From Aeromicrobium duanguangcaii (GTDB lineage: Bacteria; Actinomycetota; Actinomycetes; Propionibacteriales; Nocardioidaceae): a stretch of 64,000 nucleotides of DNA. Positions 48,484-57,902 of the stretch are shown here, one piece after another; positions within the stretch are counted from its first letter, which is position 1, and every line of letters starts with the position of its first letter. The stretch is from contig NZ_CP101990.1 of the NCBI RefSeq assembly GCF_024508295.1, positions 682,001 through 746,000 of the forward strand. The letters are read 5' to 3'. The notes under the pieces are model-generated. The model was given only the letters and a program-made list of their open reading frames with translations. It was not told the DNA's origin and did not search any database. A program made the translations under genes and the position numbers.

Positions 48484-48680
48484 GCGCCGTCCAGCCGGGC
48501 GCGCGCGCCGTCGAGCCAACGCTGGCAGGCCTCGGCGAGCGCCTCGCCGCGCTCCCACAGCGCCAGCGACTCCTCGAGAGTGGTGCCGCCGGTCTCGAGG
48601 CGCTGCACGATCGTGACCAGCTCGTCGCGGGCCTGCTCGTAGGTCAGCTCGGACGGGTCCGGCGCGGTCGGCTCACTCAT
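48450..48680 (-). CDS. xseB: Exodeoxyribonuclease VII small subunit
   Basis: 76 residues, mostly two helices. LTYEQARDELVTIVQRLE then GTTLEESLALWERGEALA are the XseB signatures. Several XseB chains bind one XseA to form exonuclease VII, which degrades single-stranded DNA. Its start overlaps the xseA stop by eight bases. Confidence 0.95.
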   Translation of the reverse strand: MSEPTAPDPSELTYEQARDELVTIVQRLETGGTTLEESLALWERGEALAEACQRWLDGARARLDGAQDEKGSRDAT

Positions 48681-49896
48681 GCGGGTGCTCCTGCAGTTCG
48701 GTGACGCGGACGGTGGCCCGTCCGTCGGTCAGGTGGAGGACGAGCTCGTCGCCGGTGGCGAGCGGCTCGATGGACGTCACGGCGTGCCCGGCCGGGTCGA
48801 GCGCCACCGCGTACCCGCGGTGCATCGTGGCCAGGGGCGAGAGCGCGCGGACGCGGGCCAGGTGGTGGCCGACCTCGTCGTGGGCGCGGTCGAGCCGGGA
48901 GCCCAGGGCGCGGCGGGCGCGCTCGCGCTGGGCCAGGACGAGGTCCTGCTGCCCGTCGACGAACGCCGACGGCGAGCGCAGGACCGGGCGGCTGCGCAGC
49001 GCGGCGAGGCCGGCCAGCTCGCGGTGGACCTGGGCCGCGACGGCCTGCCGGGCCCGCTCGCGGGCGGCGGTGAGTCCGGCCAGCTCGTCGCCGACGTGCG
49101 GCACGACGCGCTTGGCGGCGTCCGTGGGGGTGGAGGCGCGCAGGTCGGCGACGAGATCGAGCAGCGGCACGTCCGGCTCGTGGCCGATCGCGCTGACCAC
49201 CGGCGTGGTGGCGGCGTACACGGCGCGCACGAGGGCCTCGTCCGAGAACGGCAGCAGGTCCTCGAGGGCGCCACCGCCGCGCGCGATCACGATCACCTCG
49301 ACATGGGCGGCGGCGTCCAGCTCGCGCAGGGCGGCGATCACCGCGGTGGCGGACTGCGATCCCTGCATCAGCGCGTGGCGCACCTCGATGGTGGCCCCGG
49401 GCCAGCGGTCGCGGATGTTCTCGAGCACGTCGCGCTCGGCCGCCGAGCCCTTGCCGGTGACCAGGCCGATCGCGGTCGGCAGGATCGGCAGCGGACGCTT
49501 CCAGCGCGCCTCGAACAGGCCCTCGGCGGCCAGCAGCTGGCGCCGGCGCTCGAGCTGGGCCAGCAGCTCGCCCTCACCGGTGGGCCGGATCTCGAGCAGC
49601 TTCAGCGAGAGCCGGCCGTTGGGGGAGTAGAACTCGGGCTTGGCGTGGACGATGACGCGTGTGCCGTCGGTGATGGGGCTGGCGCTGGACTCCACCACGG
49701 CGCGGAAGGCGATCGCGCTGATGCTCATGGTGGCGGCCAGGTCGCGCAGCGTCAGGTAGTAGGTGTTGCCGCTCAGCTTGGGCTGGACCACCTCGGCCTC
49801 GACCCACACCGCGCCGAGCTTGCCGATCCACCCCTGCAACGCCAGCGAGATGCTGCGCAGCGGGGCGGGGGATTCCGCGCTCGTCTCGAGGGCCAT
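48673..49896 (-). CDS. xseA: Exodeoxyribonuclease VII large subunit
   Basis: 407 residues from the ATG at 49896. N-terminal OB-fold with VWVEAEVVQ and TYYLTLRD; catalytic domain with the GLVTGKGSAAERD motif, IVIARGGGALEDLLPFSDE and SAIGHEPDVPLLDLVADLRASTPT. A long coiled coil follows. TAGGGT (49904-49909) lies seven bases before the start on the minus strand; the longer frame upstream crosses the ispH start region and is unlikely. Confidence 0.96.
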   Translation of the reverse strand: MALETSAESPAPLRSISLALQGWIGKLGAVWVEAEVVQPKLSGNTYYLTLRDLAATMSISAIAFRAVVESSASPITDGTRVIVHAKPEFYSPNGRLSLKLLEIRPTGEGELLAQLERRRQLLAAEGLFEARWKRPLPILPTAIGLVTGKGSAAERDVLENIRDRWPGATIEVRHALMQGSQSATAVIAALRELDAAAHVEVIVIARGGGALEDLLPFSDEALVRAVYAATTPVVSAIGHEPDVPLLDLVADLRASTPTDAAKRVVPHVGDELAGLTAARERARQAVAAQVHRELAGLAALRSRPVLRSPSAFVDGQQDLVLAQRERARRALGSRLDRAHDEVGHHLARVRALSPLATMHRGYAVALDPAGHAVTSIEPLATGDELVLHLTDGRATVRVTELQEHPHE

Positions 49897-49963
49897 GGGA
49901 TCCACCCTATGAGTCTGTTGCGAGGGTGTGCCCGGGCCTCGGCCCGATCGGTACGCTGGGGCC
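49897..49963. promoter_or_regulatory. Divergent leaderless-type promoters, xseA / ispH
   Basis: Only 67 bases separate the two starts. TAGGGT (minus, 49904-49909) is seven bases from the xseA ATG and TACGCT (plus, 49952-49957) is six bases from the ispH ATG. Confidence 0.5.
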
Positions 49964-50953
49964 ATGTCCACACAGGTCGAACTTGGCATGCCCGCAATCT
50001 CGGGCCAGGTCCTCCTGGCCGACCCCCGAGGGTACTGCGCCGGAGTCGACCGCGCGGTCATCACCGTCGAGAAGGCGCTCGACCTGTATGGGGCTCCCGT
50101 CTACGTGCGCAAGCAGATCGTCCACAACAAGCACGTCGTCAACGATCTGGCCGCCCGCGGCGCGATCTTCGTCGAGGAGCTCGACGAGGTGCCGGTGGGC
50201 TCGACCGTCGTCTTCAGCGCCCACGGCGTCTCCCCGGCCGTGCACGCCGAGGCCGCCGAGCGCAGCCTCAAGACGATCGACGCGACCTGCCCCCTGGTGA
50301 CGAAGGTGCACCACGAGGCGCGCCGCTTCGCCCAGGAGGACTACCGGATCCTGCTGATCGGCCACGCCGGTCACGAGGAGGTCGAGGGCACCGCCGGTGA
50401 GGCGCCCGAGCACATCACCCTGGTCGAGCGTCCCGACGACGTGGCCGCGCTGGAGTTCCCCGAGGGCACCCGGTTGAGCTGGCTGAGCCAGACCACGCTG
50501 AGCGTCGACGAGACGATGGAGACGGTCCGCCGCCTGCGCGAGAAGTTCCCGCAGCTGGAGGATCCGCCCAGCGACGACATCTGCTACGCCACCCAGAACC
50601 GCCAGGTGGCGGTCAAGGAGATCGCGAAGGACGCCGACCTGGTGATCGTCGTGGGCTCGGCGAACTCGTCGAACTCGGTCCGCCTCGTCGAGGTCGCCCT
50701 CGAGGCGGGAGCCAAGGCGTCGTACCGCATCGACGACATCAGCGAGATCGACGAGGCGTGGCTCGACGGCGTCAAGACCGTCGGCGTGACGTCGGGCGCC
50801 TCCGTGCCCGACGACCTCGTCCAGGACGTGCTCGGCTACCTCGCCGAGCGCGGCATCGGCGACGCCAAGGCGATCCGGACGGCGGACGAGACGCTCATCT
50901 TCGCCCTGCCGCCCGAGCTGCGCCGCGACATCAAGGCCGCTTCACAGGCCTGA
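49964..50953 (+). CDS. ispH: 4-hydroxy-3-methylbut-2-enyl diphosphate reductase
   Basis: 329 residues. Last step of the MEP isoprenoid pathway, giving isopentenyl and dimethylallyl diphosphate, the substrates of the prenyltransferase near 2 kb. The iron-sulfur cluster ligands are Cys25 ([10 protein letters not shown]), Cys109 (DATCPLV) and Cys207 (ICYATQNRQ); [10 protein letters not shown] is also conserved. The ATG at 49964 follows TACGCT by six bases. The final 23 bases overlap the convergent gamma-glutamyltransferase gene. Confidence 0.97.
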   Translation: MSTQVELGMPAISGQVLLADPRGYCAGVDRAVITVEKALDLYGAPVYVRKQIVHNKHVVNDLAARGAIFVEELDEVPVGSTVVFSAHGVSPAVHAEAAERSLKTIDATCPLVTKVHHEARRFAQEDYRILLIGHAGHEEVEGTAGEAPEHITLVERPDDVAALEFPEGTRLSWLSQTTLSVDETMETVRRLREKFPQLEDPPSDDICYATQNRQVAVKEIAKDADLVIVVGSANSSNSVRLVEVALEAGAKASYRIDDISEIDEAWLDGVKTVGVTSGASVPDDLVQDVLGYLAERGIGDAKAIRTADETLIFALPPELRRDIKAASQA

Positions 50954-52760
50954 CCACCAGGCCGGTGCCGCCGCCACGACGCTGCGGCTCGGCCGCGGCC
51001 GTCATGAGTCCGCGCCGGTCCACCTCGATGGTGGCCGCGGCGCCGATCTCGGCCGCCGACGTGAACGTGTCGCCCGAGGGCACGAGCGTCTGGCCGAACG
51101 GCGCCAGGATGGACTGGTAGCGCTCGATGAAGGCCGGCTCCGCGGGCGTGTTCGCGGCGTTGCGCTGTGAGGCGCGCGGTGCGGCCACGGCCTGGGGCAG
51201 CGTCATCCCCAGATCGATCCGGTTGATGAGGATCTGCAGCACCGTCGTGATGATGGTGGCGCCGCCGGGCGAGCCCAGGACGAGGCGGACCTTGCCCTTC
51301 TCGGTGACGATCGTCGGCGACATCGACGAGCGCGGGCGCTTGCCCGGCTCGATGCGGTTCGGGTCGGCCGGGTCGTACACGGCGGTGAAGTCGGTCAGCT
51401 CGTTGTTGAGCAGGAAGCCGCGCCCCGGCACCGTGATGCCCGAGCCGCCGGTCTGCTCGATCGTGAGCGTGTAGGCCACGGCGTTGCCCCAGCGGTCGAC
51501 GACCGACAGGTGCGTGGTGGACACGTTCTCGGTGTCCGGCTTCTCCGCCTTCGCCGCGGTCGCACAGCCGGCGCCGTCGAGGGCGCCGGGCGCGACGGGG
51601 CGGATGGACGCCTGCGCCGGATCGATCGTGCAGTCGCGCGAGTTCGCGAACCGCTGGCTCAGCAGGGTCTGGGTCGGGACGTCGACGAATGCCGGGTCGC
51701 CGACGTAGGCGTTGCGGTCGGCGAACGCGCGAGCGGACGCCTCGAGGAACAGGTGCAGGCTCTGGCCGAGGCGGGCTCCGCCGCCGAGGCGGTGGTTCTC
51801 GAGGATGTTGAGTGCCTCGCCCACGGTGGTGCCGCCGGACGAGCCGGGTGCCATGCCGTAGACGTCGAGTCCGCGATAGCGGACGTGGGTGGGCTTCTGC
51901 AGTCGCACCGAGTAGTTCCGCAGGTCCCGGGTCGTCATCGAGCCGGGCGGCACGGGCAGCGTCGTTGCCGGATCCTTCGGCGGGTTCTGGACCGTCTGCG
52001 CGATCTCGTCGGCCAGGCGGCCGGTGTAGAAGGCCTTCGGCCCCTTGGCCGCGATCAGGGCGTAGGTACGGGCGAGGTCGGGGTTGCGGAAGCGCGAGCC
52101 GACCTGCGGGGCGTCGCCGTTCGGCAGGAAGAGTCGCGAGGTCTCGGGGAACGCCGCGAAGCGCTGGGCGTTGTCGAGGGTCTGGTTGCGGAAGGTCTGG
52201 TCCACCGTGAAGCCCTGGGCGGCCAGCGCGATCGCGGGCACCATGTTGCGGGCCAGGGAGCGCTTGCCGAAGCGACGCGTCGCCTCGCTCCAGGTGGCGA
52301 CGGTGCCGGGGACGCCGACCGAGACGCCGGAGGTGACCAGCTCGGGCGTGAACCGGTACGGCTGACCGGTGGCCGGGTTGATGAAGGAGTCGGGCTTGAT
52401 GCCCGCAGGCGCGGTCTCGCGGCCGTCGATCGTGGTGACCTTGCCGGTGCGGCCGTCGCGGAAGACGAAGTATCCGCCGCCGCCGACTCCGGCGCTGTAG
52501 GGCTCGGTGACACCGAGGGCCGCGGCGGTGGCCACGGCAGCGTCGGCCGCGTTGCCGCCGGCCTTGAGGACCGCGAGCCCGGCACGACTGGCGTCCGCGT
52601 CGACGGAGCTGACCGCGCCTCCGTAGCCGTACGAGGTCGGCGTGGCCTGGGCGACGGGCTTCGGTTTCGCGCCGCGGGCCTCGGCGGGCGACTGCAGGGC
52701 CACCGCACCGGCGGCCAGGGTCAGGGCCGACAGGGCGGCGACGGAACGGCGGATCAGCAT
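50931..52760 (-). CDS. ggt: Gamma-glutamyltransferase, secreted
   Basis: 609 residues. Signal peptide (RRS then a hydrophobic core, ending near AEARG at 26-30). The proenzyme cleaves itself before Thr415 (VSTTHLSV), making the small subunit with Thr415 as nucleophile. Arg114 in DGRETAP and PGSSGGTT are substrate-binding elements. It transfers or hydrolyses gamma-glutamyl groups outside the membrane. In a mycothiol-using bacterium the physiological substrate is unclear; scavenged glutathione or gamma-glutamyl peptides are candidates. Confidence 0.94.
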   Translation of the reverse strand: MLIRRSVAALSALTLAAGAVALQSPAEARGAKPKPVAQATPTSYGYGGAVSSVDADASRAGLAVLKAGGNAADAAVATAAALGVTEPYSAGVGGGGYFVFRDGRTGKVTTIDGRETAPAGIKPDSFINPATGQPYRFTPELVTSGVSVGVPGTVATWSEATRRFGKRSLARNMVPAIALAAQGFTVDQTFRNQTLDNAQRFAAFPETSRLFLPNGDAPQVGSRFRNPDLARTYALIAAKGPKAFYTGRLADEIAQTVQNPPKDPATTLPVPPGSMTTRDLRNYSVRLQKPTHVRYRGLDVYGMAPGSSGGTTVGEALNILENHRLGGGARLGQSLHLFLEASARAFADRNAYVGDPAFVDVPTQTLLSQRFANSRDCTIDPAQASIRPVAPGALDGAGCATAAKAEKPDTENVSTTHLSVVDRWGNAVAYTLTIEQTGGSGITVPGRGFLLNNELTDFTAVYDPADPNRIEPGKRPRSSMSPTIVTEKGKVRLVLGSPGGATIITTVLQILINRIDLGMTLPQAVAAPRASQRNAANTPAEPAFIERYQSILAPFGQTLVPSGDTFTSAAEIGAAATIEVDRRGLMTAAAEPQRRGGGTGLVVRPVKRP

Positions 52761-52902
52761 GGATTTCCCCCCGGAGATCGACGTTCTGCCACGGTAGGGC
52801 GCGCCGGGCGGGTCGGCAACCAGGCGATGGGCGGCCGGCCGTGCCGGACTCCGTTAGCGTGTGCCTCTCCCCGGAACCCCGGATCGACGATGGAGGCACG
52901 CC

Positions 52903-53286
52903 ATGGGCGGTCACCGGAACCTGCTCTTCACCACCGTGATGTCGGCGGTGCTCGCCGTGGCGCTCGTGCTCTACTACCCGGTGCTCATCGAGCCCGGGGA
53001 CGACGTCGACGCGGGCCTGATGTTCCTCGTGTTGCTCTTCCCGGGGCTCGCCGCCGGGCTGCCGATCATCTTCAGCGCCCTGGTGCACGCCCGCCATGGG
53101 CGGACGGACCGCTGGGTCCCGGGCGCCGCATCGGCTGCGGTCGTCGTCGCCGTGCTCGTGCTGCTGGGCAAGGACGGCAGGCCGGGGAGCCTCCTACCCA
53201 CGGGCGCGGTCGTGATCGCGATGTTCGTTGCGACGTCCCTGCTCGCTGGCTGGGCTGGTCGCCGGTTCGTTCCGGCGGCGGAGTAG
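52903..53286 (+). CDS. Small four-TM hypothetical membrane protein
   Basis: 127 residues from the ATG at 52903 (TGGAGG six bases upstream). A GTG at 52861 is in frame, but TAGCGT at 52855-52860 looks like its -10 box, which puts the GTG upstream of the transcript. Four hydrophobic helices and little else. No family recognised. Its stop is two bases from the convergent DUF6542-like gene stop. Confidence 0.6.
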   Translation: MGGHRNLLFTTVMSAVLAVALVLYYPVLIEPGDDVDAGLMFLVLLFPGLAAGLPIIFSALVHARHGRTDRWVPGAASAAVVVAVLVLLGKDGRPGSLLPTGAVVIAMFVATSLLAGWAGRRFVPAAE

Positions 53287-53287
53287 G

Positions 53288-53734
53288 TCAGCGCCGGAGG
53301 GTGAGGATCCGGCCGACGATCACGGCGATCGCCACGGCGTGACCGATCAGCAGGGGGACGCCGTGGGCGATCGTGGCCGAGAGCGTGCGGCCGAAGACGC
53401 CCGTCCCCTCGGGCAGTCCGGTGATGACGATGGCGTCAGGCGCCAGCAGGGCCACGACGAGCAGAGCACCGACCAGCAGGACCGGCGGCAGGATGCCCAC
53501 GGTGAAGAACCCGCGCTCCTGCACGGCGGTGGCCGCACTGACGACCACGAGCACGAAGGCGACCGAGAAGGCCGGGCCGAGTCGGCCGTCCAGCAGGTCG
53601 AGTCCGGTGACCGCAGCGAGTCCCAGGACGGAGCACACCACTGCGGCTCGCGGCGTCAGGTCGTACCTGGCGGCCGCGGCCGGGGTCCTGGCCAAGGCGA
53701 TGACAGCGCCGGCTGCCGGCGAACTCATGGTCAC
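53288..53734 (-). CDS. DUF6542-like membrane protein
   Basis: 148 residues from a GTG that overlaps the rmuC stop by four bases. Four hydrophobic segments; TPRAAVVCSVLGLAAVTGLDLLDGR and GPAFSVAFVLVVVSAA resemble DUF6542 domains of actinobacteria. Role unknown. Translational coupling to rmuC suggests co-expression only. Confidence 0.6.
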   Translation of the reverse strand: MTMSSPAAGAVIALARTPAAAARYDLTPRAAVVCSVLGLAAVTGLDLLDGRLGPAFSVAFVLVVVSAATAVQERGFFTVGILPPVLLVGALLVVALLAPDAIVITGLPEGTGVFGRTLSATIAHGVPLLIGHAVAIAVIVGRILTLRR

Positions 53735-54807
53735 GAACTTAGTTCATCGAGCAGCTCGGGCGCTGTCATGACGCGGGGTGTCGCCTCGATCACACGCGGA
53801 TGGAACGGCGGCTCGTCGTCGACCTTCAGATCGTGCAGCCGTCGCGCGCTGACCAGCAGCCGCGACTCGACCGAGGCGACGGTGTCGTTGTAGGAGCGGA
53901 CGGCTCGCTCGAGCGAGGACCCGAGCTTGTCGACGTGCCCGGCCACGGTGCCGAGTCGCTCGTACAGCTCGCGGGCCGCGCGGTGGATCTCGCGGGCGTT
54001 CTCGGCGACGGACTCCTGGGTCCAGGCCAGGGCGACCGTGCGCAGCAGGGCGACGAGGGTCGTGGGCGACGCGAGGACGACCTGTCGCTCGGCGGCGTGC
54101 TCCAGCAGGTCCTGGTCGGCCTCGAGCGCGGCCGACAGGAACGACTCGCCCGGCACGAACAGGACGACGAACTGCGGCGCGGACTCGAACTGGCGCCAGT
54201 AGGACTTCGCCGCCAGCTGGTCGACGTGGTTGCGCAGCTGGCGTGCGTGACGGTCGAGGTGGGCCTCGCGTGCCTCGGGCTCGTCCGTGGCGGTGGCGTC
54301 GAGGAAGGCGTCCAGCGGGACCTTCGAGTCGACGACGATGTGCCGGTCGCCCACGAGGCGCACGACCATGTCGGGGCGCAGGCGACCGCCGTCGGTGGCG
54401 ACCTGGAGGTCGAAGTCGCAGTGCTCGACCATGCCGGCGAGCTCGGCGGTGCGACGCAGGTGCAGCTCGCCCCAGCGGCCGCGGACCTCGGGCCGGCGCA
54501 ACGCGGTGGACAGGGACGCGGTCTCGCGGCGCAGGGCCTCACCGGTGACCCGGACGGACTCGACCTGCTCGCGCAGCTGGGCGTGCCACTCGATCCGGCT
54601 GGCCTCGAGGTCGCGCAGCCGGGAGTCGAAGCGGTCGAGGCTCTCGCGCACGGGCTGGACCGCCCGCGAGGTGGCGGCACTGGCGACGTCGACGTCGTGG
54701 GCCGACGCGGGACGCTCACGGGCGCCCAGGACGTAGCCGAGGACGCCGGCCAGGGCTGCGACGAGCAGCAGGGCGAAGAGCACGGTCAGGCTGGGGAAGG
54801 TGGCCAT
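53731..54807 (-). CDS. rmuC: DNA recombination protein RmuC
   Basis: 358 residues. N-terminal TM helix (about 6-28), a coiled-coil stretch to about residue 100 and a PD-(D/E)XK-like nuclease domain: RGRWGELHLRRTAELAGM, the VDSKVPLDAFLDA core (Asp and Lys of the active site) and FVPGESFLSAALEAD. RmuC limits DNA inversion and rearrangement at repeats. It is shorter than E. coli RmuC (475) but usual for actinobacteria. Confidence 0.92.
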   Translation of the reverse strand: MATFPSLTVLFALLLVAALAGVLGYVLGARERPASAHDVDVASAATSRAVQPVRESLDRFDSRLRDLEASRIEWHAQLREQVESVRVTGEALRRETASLSTALRRPEVRGRWGELHLRRTAELAGMVEHCDFDLQVATDGGRLRPDMVVRLVGDRHIVVDSKVPLDAFLDATATDEPEAREAHLDRHARQLRNHVDQLAAKSYWRQFESAPQFVVLFVPGESFLSAALEADQDLLEHAAERQVVLASPTTLVALLRTVALAWTQESVAENAREIHRAARELYERLGTVAGHVDKLGSSLERAVRSYNDTVASVESRLLVSARRLHDLKVDDEPPFHPRVIEATPRVMTAPELLDELSS

Positions 54808-54921
54808 GCGGCCATGGTGGCGGGATGCACCGACAGTTCCGGAGCATCAGGGCGCCCGGACGGTGGACAGGGCGTCGCATGGCGCGGAACCATCGAGGAA
54901 CCGACGCACCCGGGAGGCACC

Positions 54922-55371
54922 ATGGCGAAGATGACGCTCGCGATCACGACGACGTTGGAGCCGCGCGGCCCCGCGGCGGCCGTGATCCTCACCGACGATC
55001 AGGTCGAGGCCTTCGGGGCGGGCCGGACGTTCCCCGTGCGGGTCACGATCGGCGAGCTCTCGCAGCCGGCGCGGCTGGCCCGGATGGGGGACGAGAACCT
55101 CATCGGCCTCAGCAAGGCCCAGCGTGAGGCGCTGGGCGTGCAGATCGGCGACGAGGTGGACGTGCGGATCGAGCTCGACGAGGCGCCGCGCGAGGTCGAG
55201 GTCCCCGAGGCGCTGAGCGAGGCTCTCGCCGCAGCGGGCCTGCGGCAGGCATTCGACGCGCTGGCGCCCTCGCGGCGCAAGGAGCACGCGCGCTCGGTGG
55301 CCGAGGCGAAGCAGGACGACACGCGCGAGCGTCGGGTCCAGAAGGTCCTCGACGCCTTGCGCGGGTCGTGA
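54922..55371 (+). CDS. DUF1905 / YdeI (OmdA)-type protein
   Basis: 149 residues from an ATG with GGGAGG five bases upstream. The N-terminal half is a DUF1905 beta-barrel (RGPAAAVILTDDQVEAFG, then FPVRVTIGEL and VQIGDEVDVRIELD). The C-terminal helical segment (AFDALAPSRRKEHARSVAEAKQDDTRERRVQKVLDAL) is the YdeI/OmdA region, linked in other bacteria to resistance to host peptides or bacteriocins. Role here unknown. Confidence 0.82.
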   Translation: MAKMTLAITTTLEPRGPAAAVILTDDQVEAFGAGRTFPVRVTIGELSQPARLARMGDENLIGLSKAQREALGVQIGDEVDVRIELDEAPREVEVPEALSEALAAAGLRQAFDALAPSRRKEHARSVAEAKQDDTRERRVQKVLDALRGS

Positions 55372-55378
55372 GTCCGGA

Positions 55379-55705
55379 TCAGTCCTGCGCGAGGTCCGCG
55401 ACCTCGTAGTTCCACAGCTCGCTGTGGCTGGAGACCGGCTTCGGGGCCTCGCCGCCGGAGCGCTCGGACTCGGAGCGGTGGCCGTGGCCGAAGGCGGGGG
55501 AGTTGAGCCACGCCTGGAACGACTCCTCGTCGCGCCAGCGGGTGACGACGAGCCACTGCTCGCGCTCGTCGGTGGGCTTGAGCAGCTCGAAGCCCTCGAA
55601 GCCCTCCTGTCCGTCGACGGCTCCGGCGCGCTTGGCGAAGCGGTGGGCCAGCTCGTCGCCGGCCTCCTTGGGCACGGTGATGGCGTTGATCTTGATGACA
55701 GTCAC
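55379..55705 (-). CDS. MhuD-like haem-degrading monooxygenase (ABM fold)
   Basis: 108 residues from a GTG overlapping the methyltransferase stop by four bases. Strong likeness to mycobacterial MhuD (Rv3592): VIKINAITVP at the start with Asn7, HRFAKRAGAVD, GFEGFELLKP, and AWLNSP with Trp66, the two residues reported to shape MhuD catalysis. The haem-ligand position has His74 and His76 flanking the His75 of MhuD. Such enzymes free iron from haem and produce mycobilin. Not next to other haem or iron genes, so a general antibiotic-biosynthesis-type monooxygenase remains possible. Confidence 0.8.
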   Translation of the reverse strand: MTVIKINAITVPKEAGDELAHRFAKRAGAVDGQEGFEGFELLKPTDEREQWLVVTRWRDEESFQAWLNSPAFGHGHRSESERSGGEAPKPVSSHSELWNYEVADLAQD

Positions 55706-56487
55706 AGTCCCCAGTGTCCCACCGCGGCCCCGTCGAGGACCATCACCGCGTCCTCGTCGTCGGCGCTCAGGACACGTCCGGGAACCGCCGCCGCCTGTTC
55801 GGTCGACAGCAGGGTGACGAAGACTCCCTCGGGGCTGAGCCAGTCGCCCATCGGCGCGGCGACGGCCCGGACCTGGTCGAGGCCGGTGGGTCCGCCGTCG
55901 ACGGTGTGCCGCGGCTCGTGGGAGCGGAAGTCCGGATGGATCCGCTCGACGCGGTCGGTGGGGACGTGGGGCAGGTAGCCGACGGCGAGGTCGACCCGGC
56001 CCCGCAGCGCCGTGGGCAGCGCGTCCCACCAGGACCCGTGGTGAGCCGTGAACCCGAAGCGGCGGCCGTTGGCTCGCGCCACCACGACCGAGGCGGGGTC
56101 GATGTCGACAGCGTGGACCTCGGTGCCGGGCAACCGGGAGGCGAGGGCCGCCGCGAGGGCGCCGCAACCGCACCCGAGGTCGACGACCACGCGGGCGTCC
56201 GGGCGGTGAGCGGCGGCGGCGGAGGCGATGGCCTCCGCGCGAAGGCGGGGCACGAAGACGCCGTCGGCGACGGCGACGGTCAGGCCGGCGAACTCGGCGA
56301 CTCCGACGGCGTGCTCCAGGGGCATGCCCTCGGTCCGGGACTCGACGGCACGCTCGATGTCGCCGGTGTCCTGGAGGTGGCGCCGGATGAACGCCGCCTC
56401 GGCCTCGGCGAACACGCAGCCGGCAGCACGAAGCCGGGCGACGATCGGGTCGTGTTCCACGACCAGATCATCGCCCGGCTCGATCAT
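55702..56487 (-). CDS. PrmC/HemK-like methyltransferase lacking the NPPY motif
   Basis: 261 residues. SAM-binding motif VVDLGCGCGALAAAL (about 101-115), the acidic loop VDIDP (128-132), and an N-terminal helical domain ending in EFAGLTVAVADGVFVPR, which all match the PrmC fold. The catalytic NPPY is replaced by YLPH (DLAVGYLPHVP, around 166-176), so glutamine methylation of release factors is unlikely. Probably a related small-molecule or protein methyltransferase. It lies between the lipase and MhuD-like genes on the same strand, ten bases after the lipase stop. Confidence 0.75.
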   Translation of the reverse strand: MIEPGDDLVVEHDPIVARLRAAGCVFAEAEAAFIRRHLQDTGDIERAVESRTEGMPLEHAVGVAEFAGLTVAVADGVFVPRLRAEAIASAAAAHRPDARVVVDLGCGCGALAAALASRLPGTEVHAVDIDPASVVVARANGRRFGFTAHHGSWWDALPTALRGRVDLAVGYLPHVPTDRVERIHPDFRSHEPRHTVDGGPTGLDQVRAVAAPMGDWLSPEGVFVTLLSTEQAAAVPGRVLSADDEDAVMVLDGAAVGHWGL

Positions 56488-56497
56488 CGTGCGTCCG

Positions 56498-57790
56498 TCA
56501 GGGCAGGAGCCACAGCGAGCTGCAGTTCGAGCGGACGGACTTGCCCGCCAGTCGATCGGCGAGCCAGTCGTGGCTCGGGACGAGTCGGGTGAGCATCGGG
56601 GTGAGGTGGTTGAGTGCCGTGCCGGCGGTGCCGATCGGCTGGACGACCGGGACGTAGGTGACGTTGACGCCCTGGGCGCACCAGTCCTTGGCCAGCTGCT
56701 TGGCCTGGGCGTGGTCGACGATGTCGTCCTTGGTGCCGGTGAGGACCTGGACGGGGATCGACGGCTTGAGCGTGCCGATGCGCTGGGCGTCGACGGGGGC
56801 GCGCAGGGCCGGGTCGTTCTTGACCGTGTCGTAGAGCGACTTGCCGGTGGTGGTCCACTTCGAGGTCTTCTGGAAGCCGTAGGACAGCAGCGTGCTGCCG
56901 ATGCACTGCGTCTTGACCTTCTCGAGCGCCTCCTTGCCGGCGGGGGTGGCCAGCTCGTCGAGGGCGCCCTGCAGCTCGGGGTGGTACGGCGTGATGCCGT
57001 TGATCGCGTAGGCGATGACACCCGTCAGGTCGGTGCCGTCGGCCGACTTGAGCACCTCGACGAGGTTGGCCGGGGGAGCGCCCGCGAAGGCGCCCTTGAG
57101 GTTCAGCTCGGGGGCGTAGGTCGGGGCCAGCTCGGCGGCCGAGCCGGCGGCGCCGCCACCCTGGGAGTAGCCGTACAGGCCGACCGGCGACGCGGCGGTG
57201 ACCGACGTGTTCGGCAGCTTCAGCGCGGCGCGGGCGGCATCGAGCAGGGCGTGGCCCATGTCGAGGCGGTTCGTGTAGGTGTGGACGCGATCGGTGGTGC
57301 CCAGGCCGATGTAGTCGGTCAGGACGACGGCCATGCCGCGGTTCAGGAAGTCGTGGATGCTCGGGATCTCGTAGCCGATGCCCAGCTCGTTGCCCTGGAT
57401 GTTGATGAAGGTCTCGAGGGACTTCGACGGGGCGCACGCGTCGCCCTGGCCCTGGGTGCCGGCGGCGACGGCGACGAGCGGGCGGGGGCCCTTGCCGGTC
57501 CACTTCTTCGTCGGCTCGATGTAGGCGCCGGTGACGGCGGCGGGGGCGCCGGCCTCGTCGGTGGAGGTGTAGAGCAGGCGGGTCGCGGTGCCCGGCATGT
57601 AGAGGCCCTTGAGGGTGAGCGCGAGCTTCATCGGCTCGCTGCGCACGAGGGTGCCGTTGCCTGCGGGCAGATCGGCGGGCGGATCGTAGAAGCCCTCGGA
57701 CGGGGCGGCGGTGGCCGAGGGGGCGCTGGCCAGCCCTAGCGCGAGGGCCGCGGCAGCCGCCACGGCGAAGGTCTTGACGGTACGCAACAT
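56498..57790 (-). CDS. Secreted lipase-family alpha/beta hydrolase (lipase 2)
   Basis: 430 residues from the ATG at 57790 (GGGAG upstream). Signal peptide to about ATAAP (residue 26-30). Secretory lipase family: AGTQGQGDACAPS near 111-123, TDYIGLG, nucleophile Ser209 in GYSQGG, Asp in TGTKDDIVDH and a late His in NHLTPM or SHDWL. A paralogue of the gene at 17032-18144, with the same layout but a longer C-terminal half. Probably an extracellular esterase or lipase. An operator-like element GTAAC-N5-GATAC is shared with that gene. Confidence 0.87.
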   Translation of the reverse strand: MLRTVKTFAVAAAAALALGLASAPSATAAPSEGFYDPPADLPAGNGTLVRSEPMKLALTLKGLYMPGTATRLLYTSTDEAGAPAAVTGAYIEPTKKWTGKGPRPLVAVAAGTQGQGDACAPSKSLETFINIQGNELGIGYEIPSIHDFLNRGMAVVLTDYIGLGTTDRVHTYTNRLDMGHALLDAARAALKLPNTSVTAASPVGLYGYSQGGGAAGSAAELAPTYAPELNLKGAFAGAPPANLVEVLKSADGTDLTGVIAYAINGITPYHPELQGALDELATPAGKEALEKVKTQCIGSTLLSYGFQKTSKWTTTGKSLYDTVKNDPALRAPVDAQRIGTLKPSIPVQVLTGTKDDIVDHAQAKQLAKDWCAQGVNVTYVPVVQPIGTAGTALNHLTPMLTRLVPSHDWLADRLAGKSVRSNCSSLWLLP

Positions 57791-57830
57791 GGCGACTCCC
57801 AGGGTGAGTGTGAGGTGGATCACGCGAAAT

Positions 57831-57845
57831 GTATCACGGAGTTAC
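57831..57845. promoter_or_regulatory. GTAAC-N5-GATAC element upstream of lipase 2
   Basis: Read on the minus (coding) strand, 41 bases before the ATG at 57790. It differs in one arm position from the palindrome before lipase 1 at 16955-16969. Candidate shared operator. Confidence 0.4.
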
Positions 57846-57902
57846 ACCTGCGAGATATGGCCCCAGCGGTCCCTTCGGTTCTCGGCAGTAGGCTGGTTCC
57901 TC

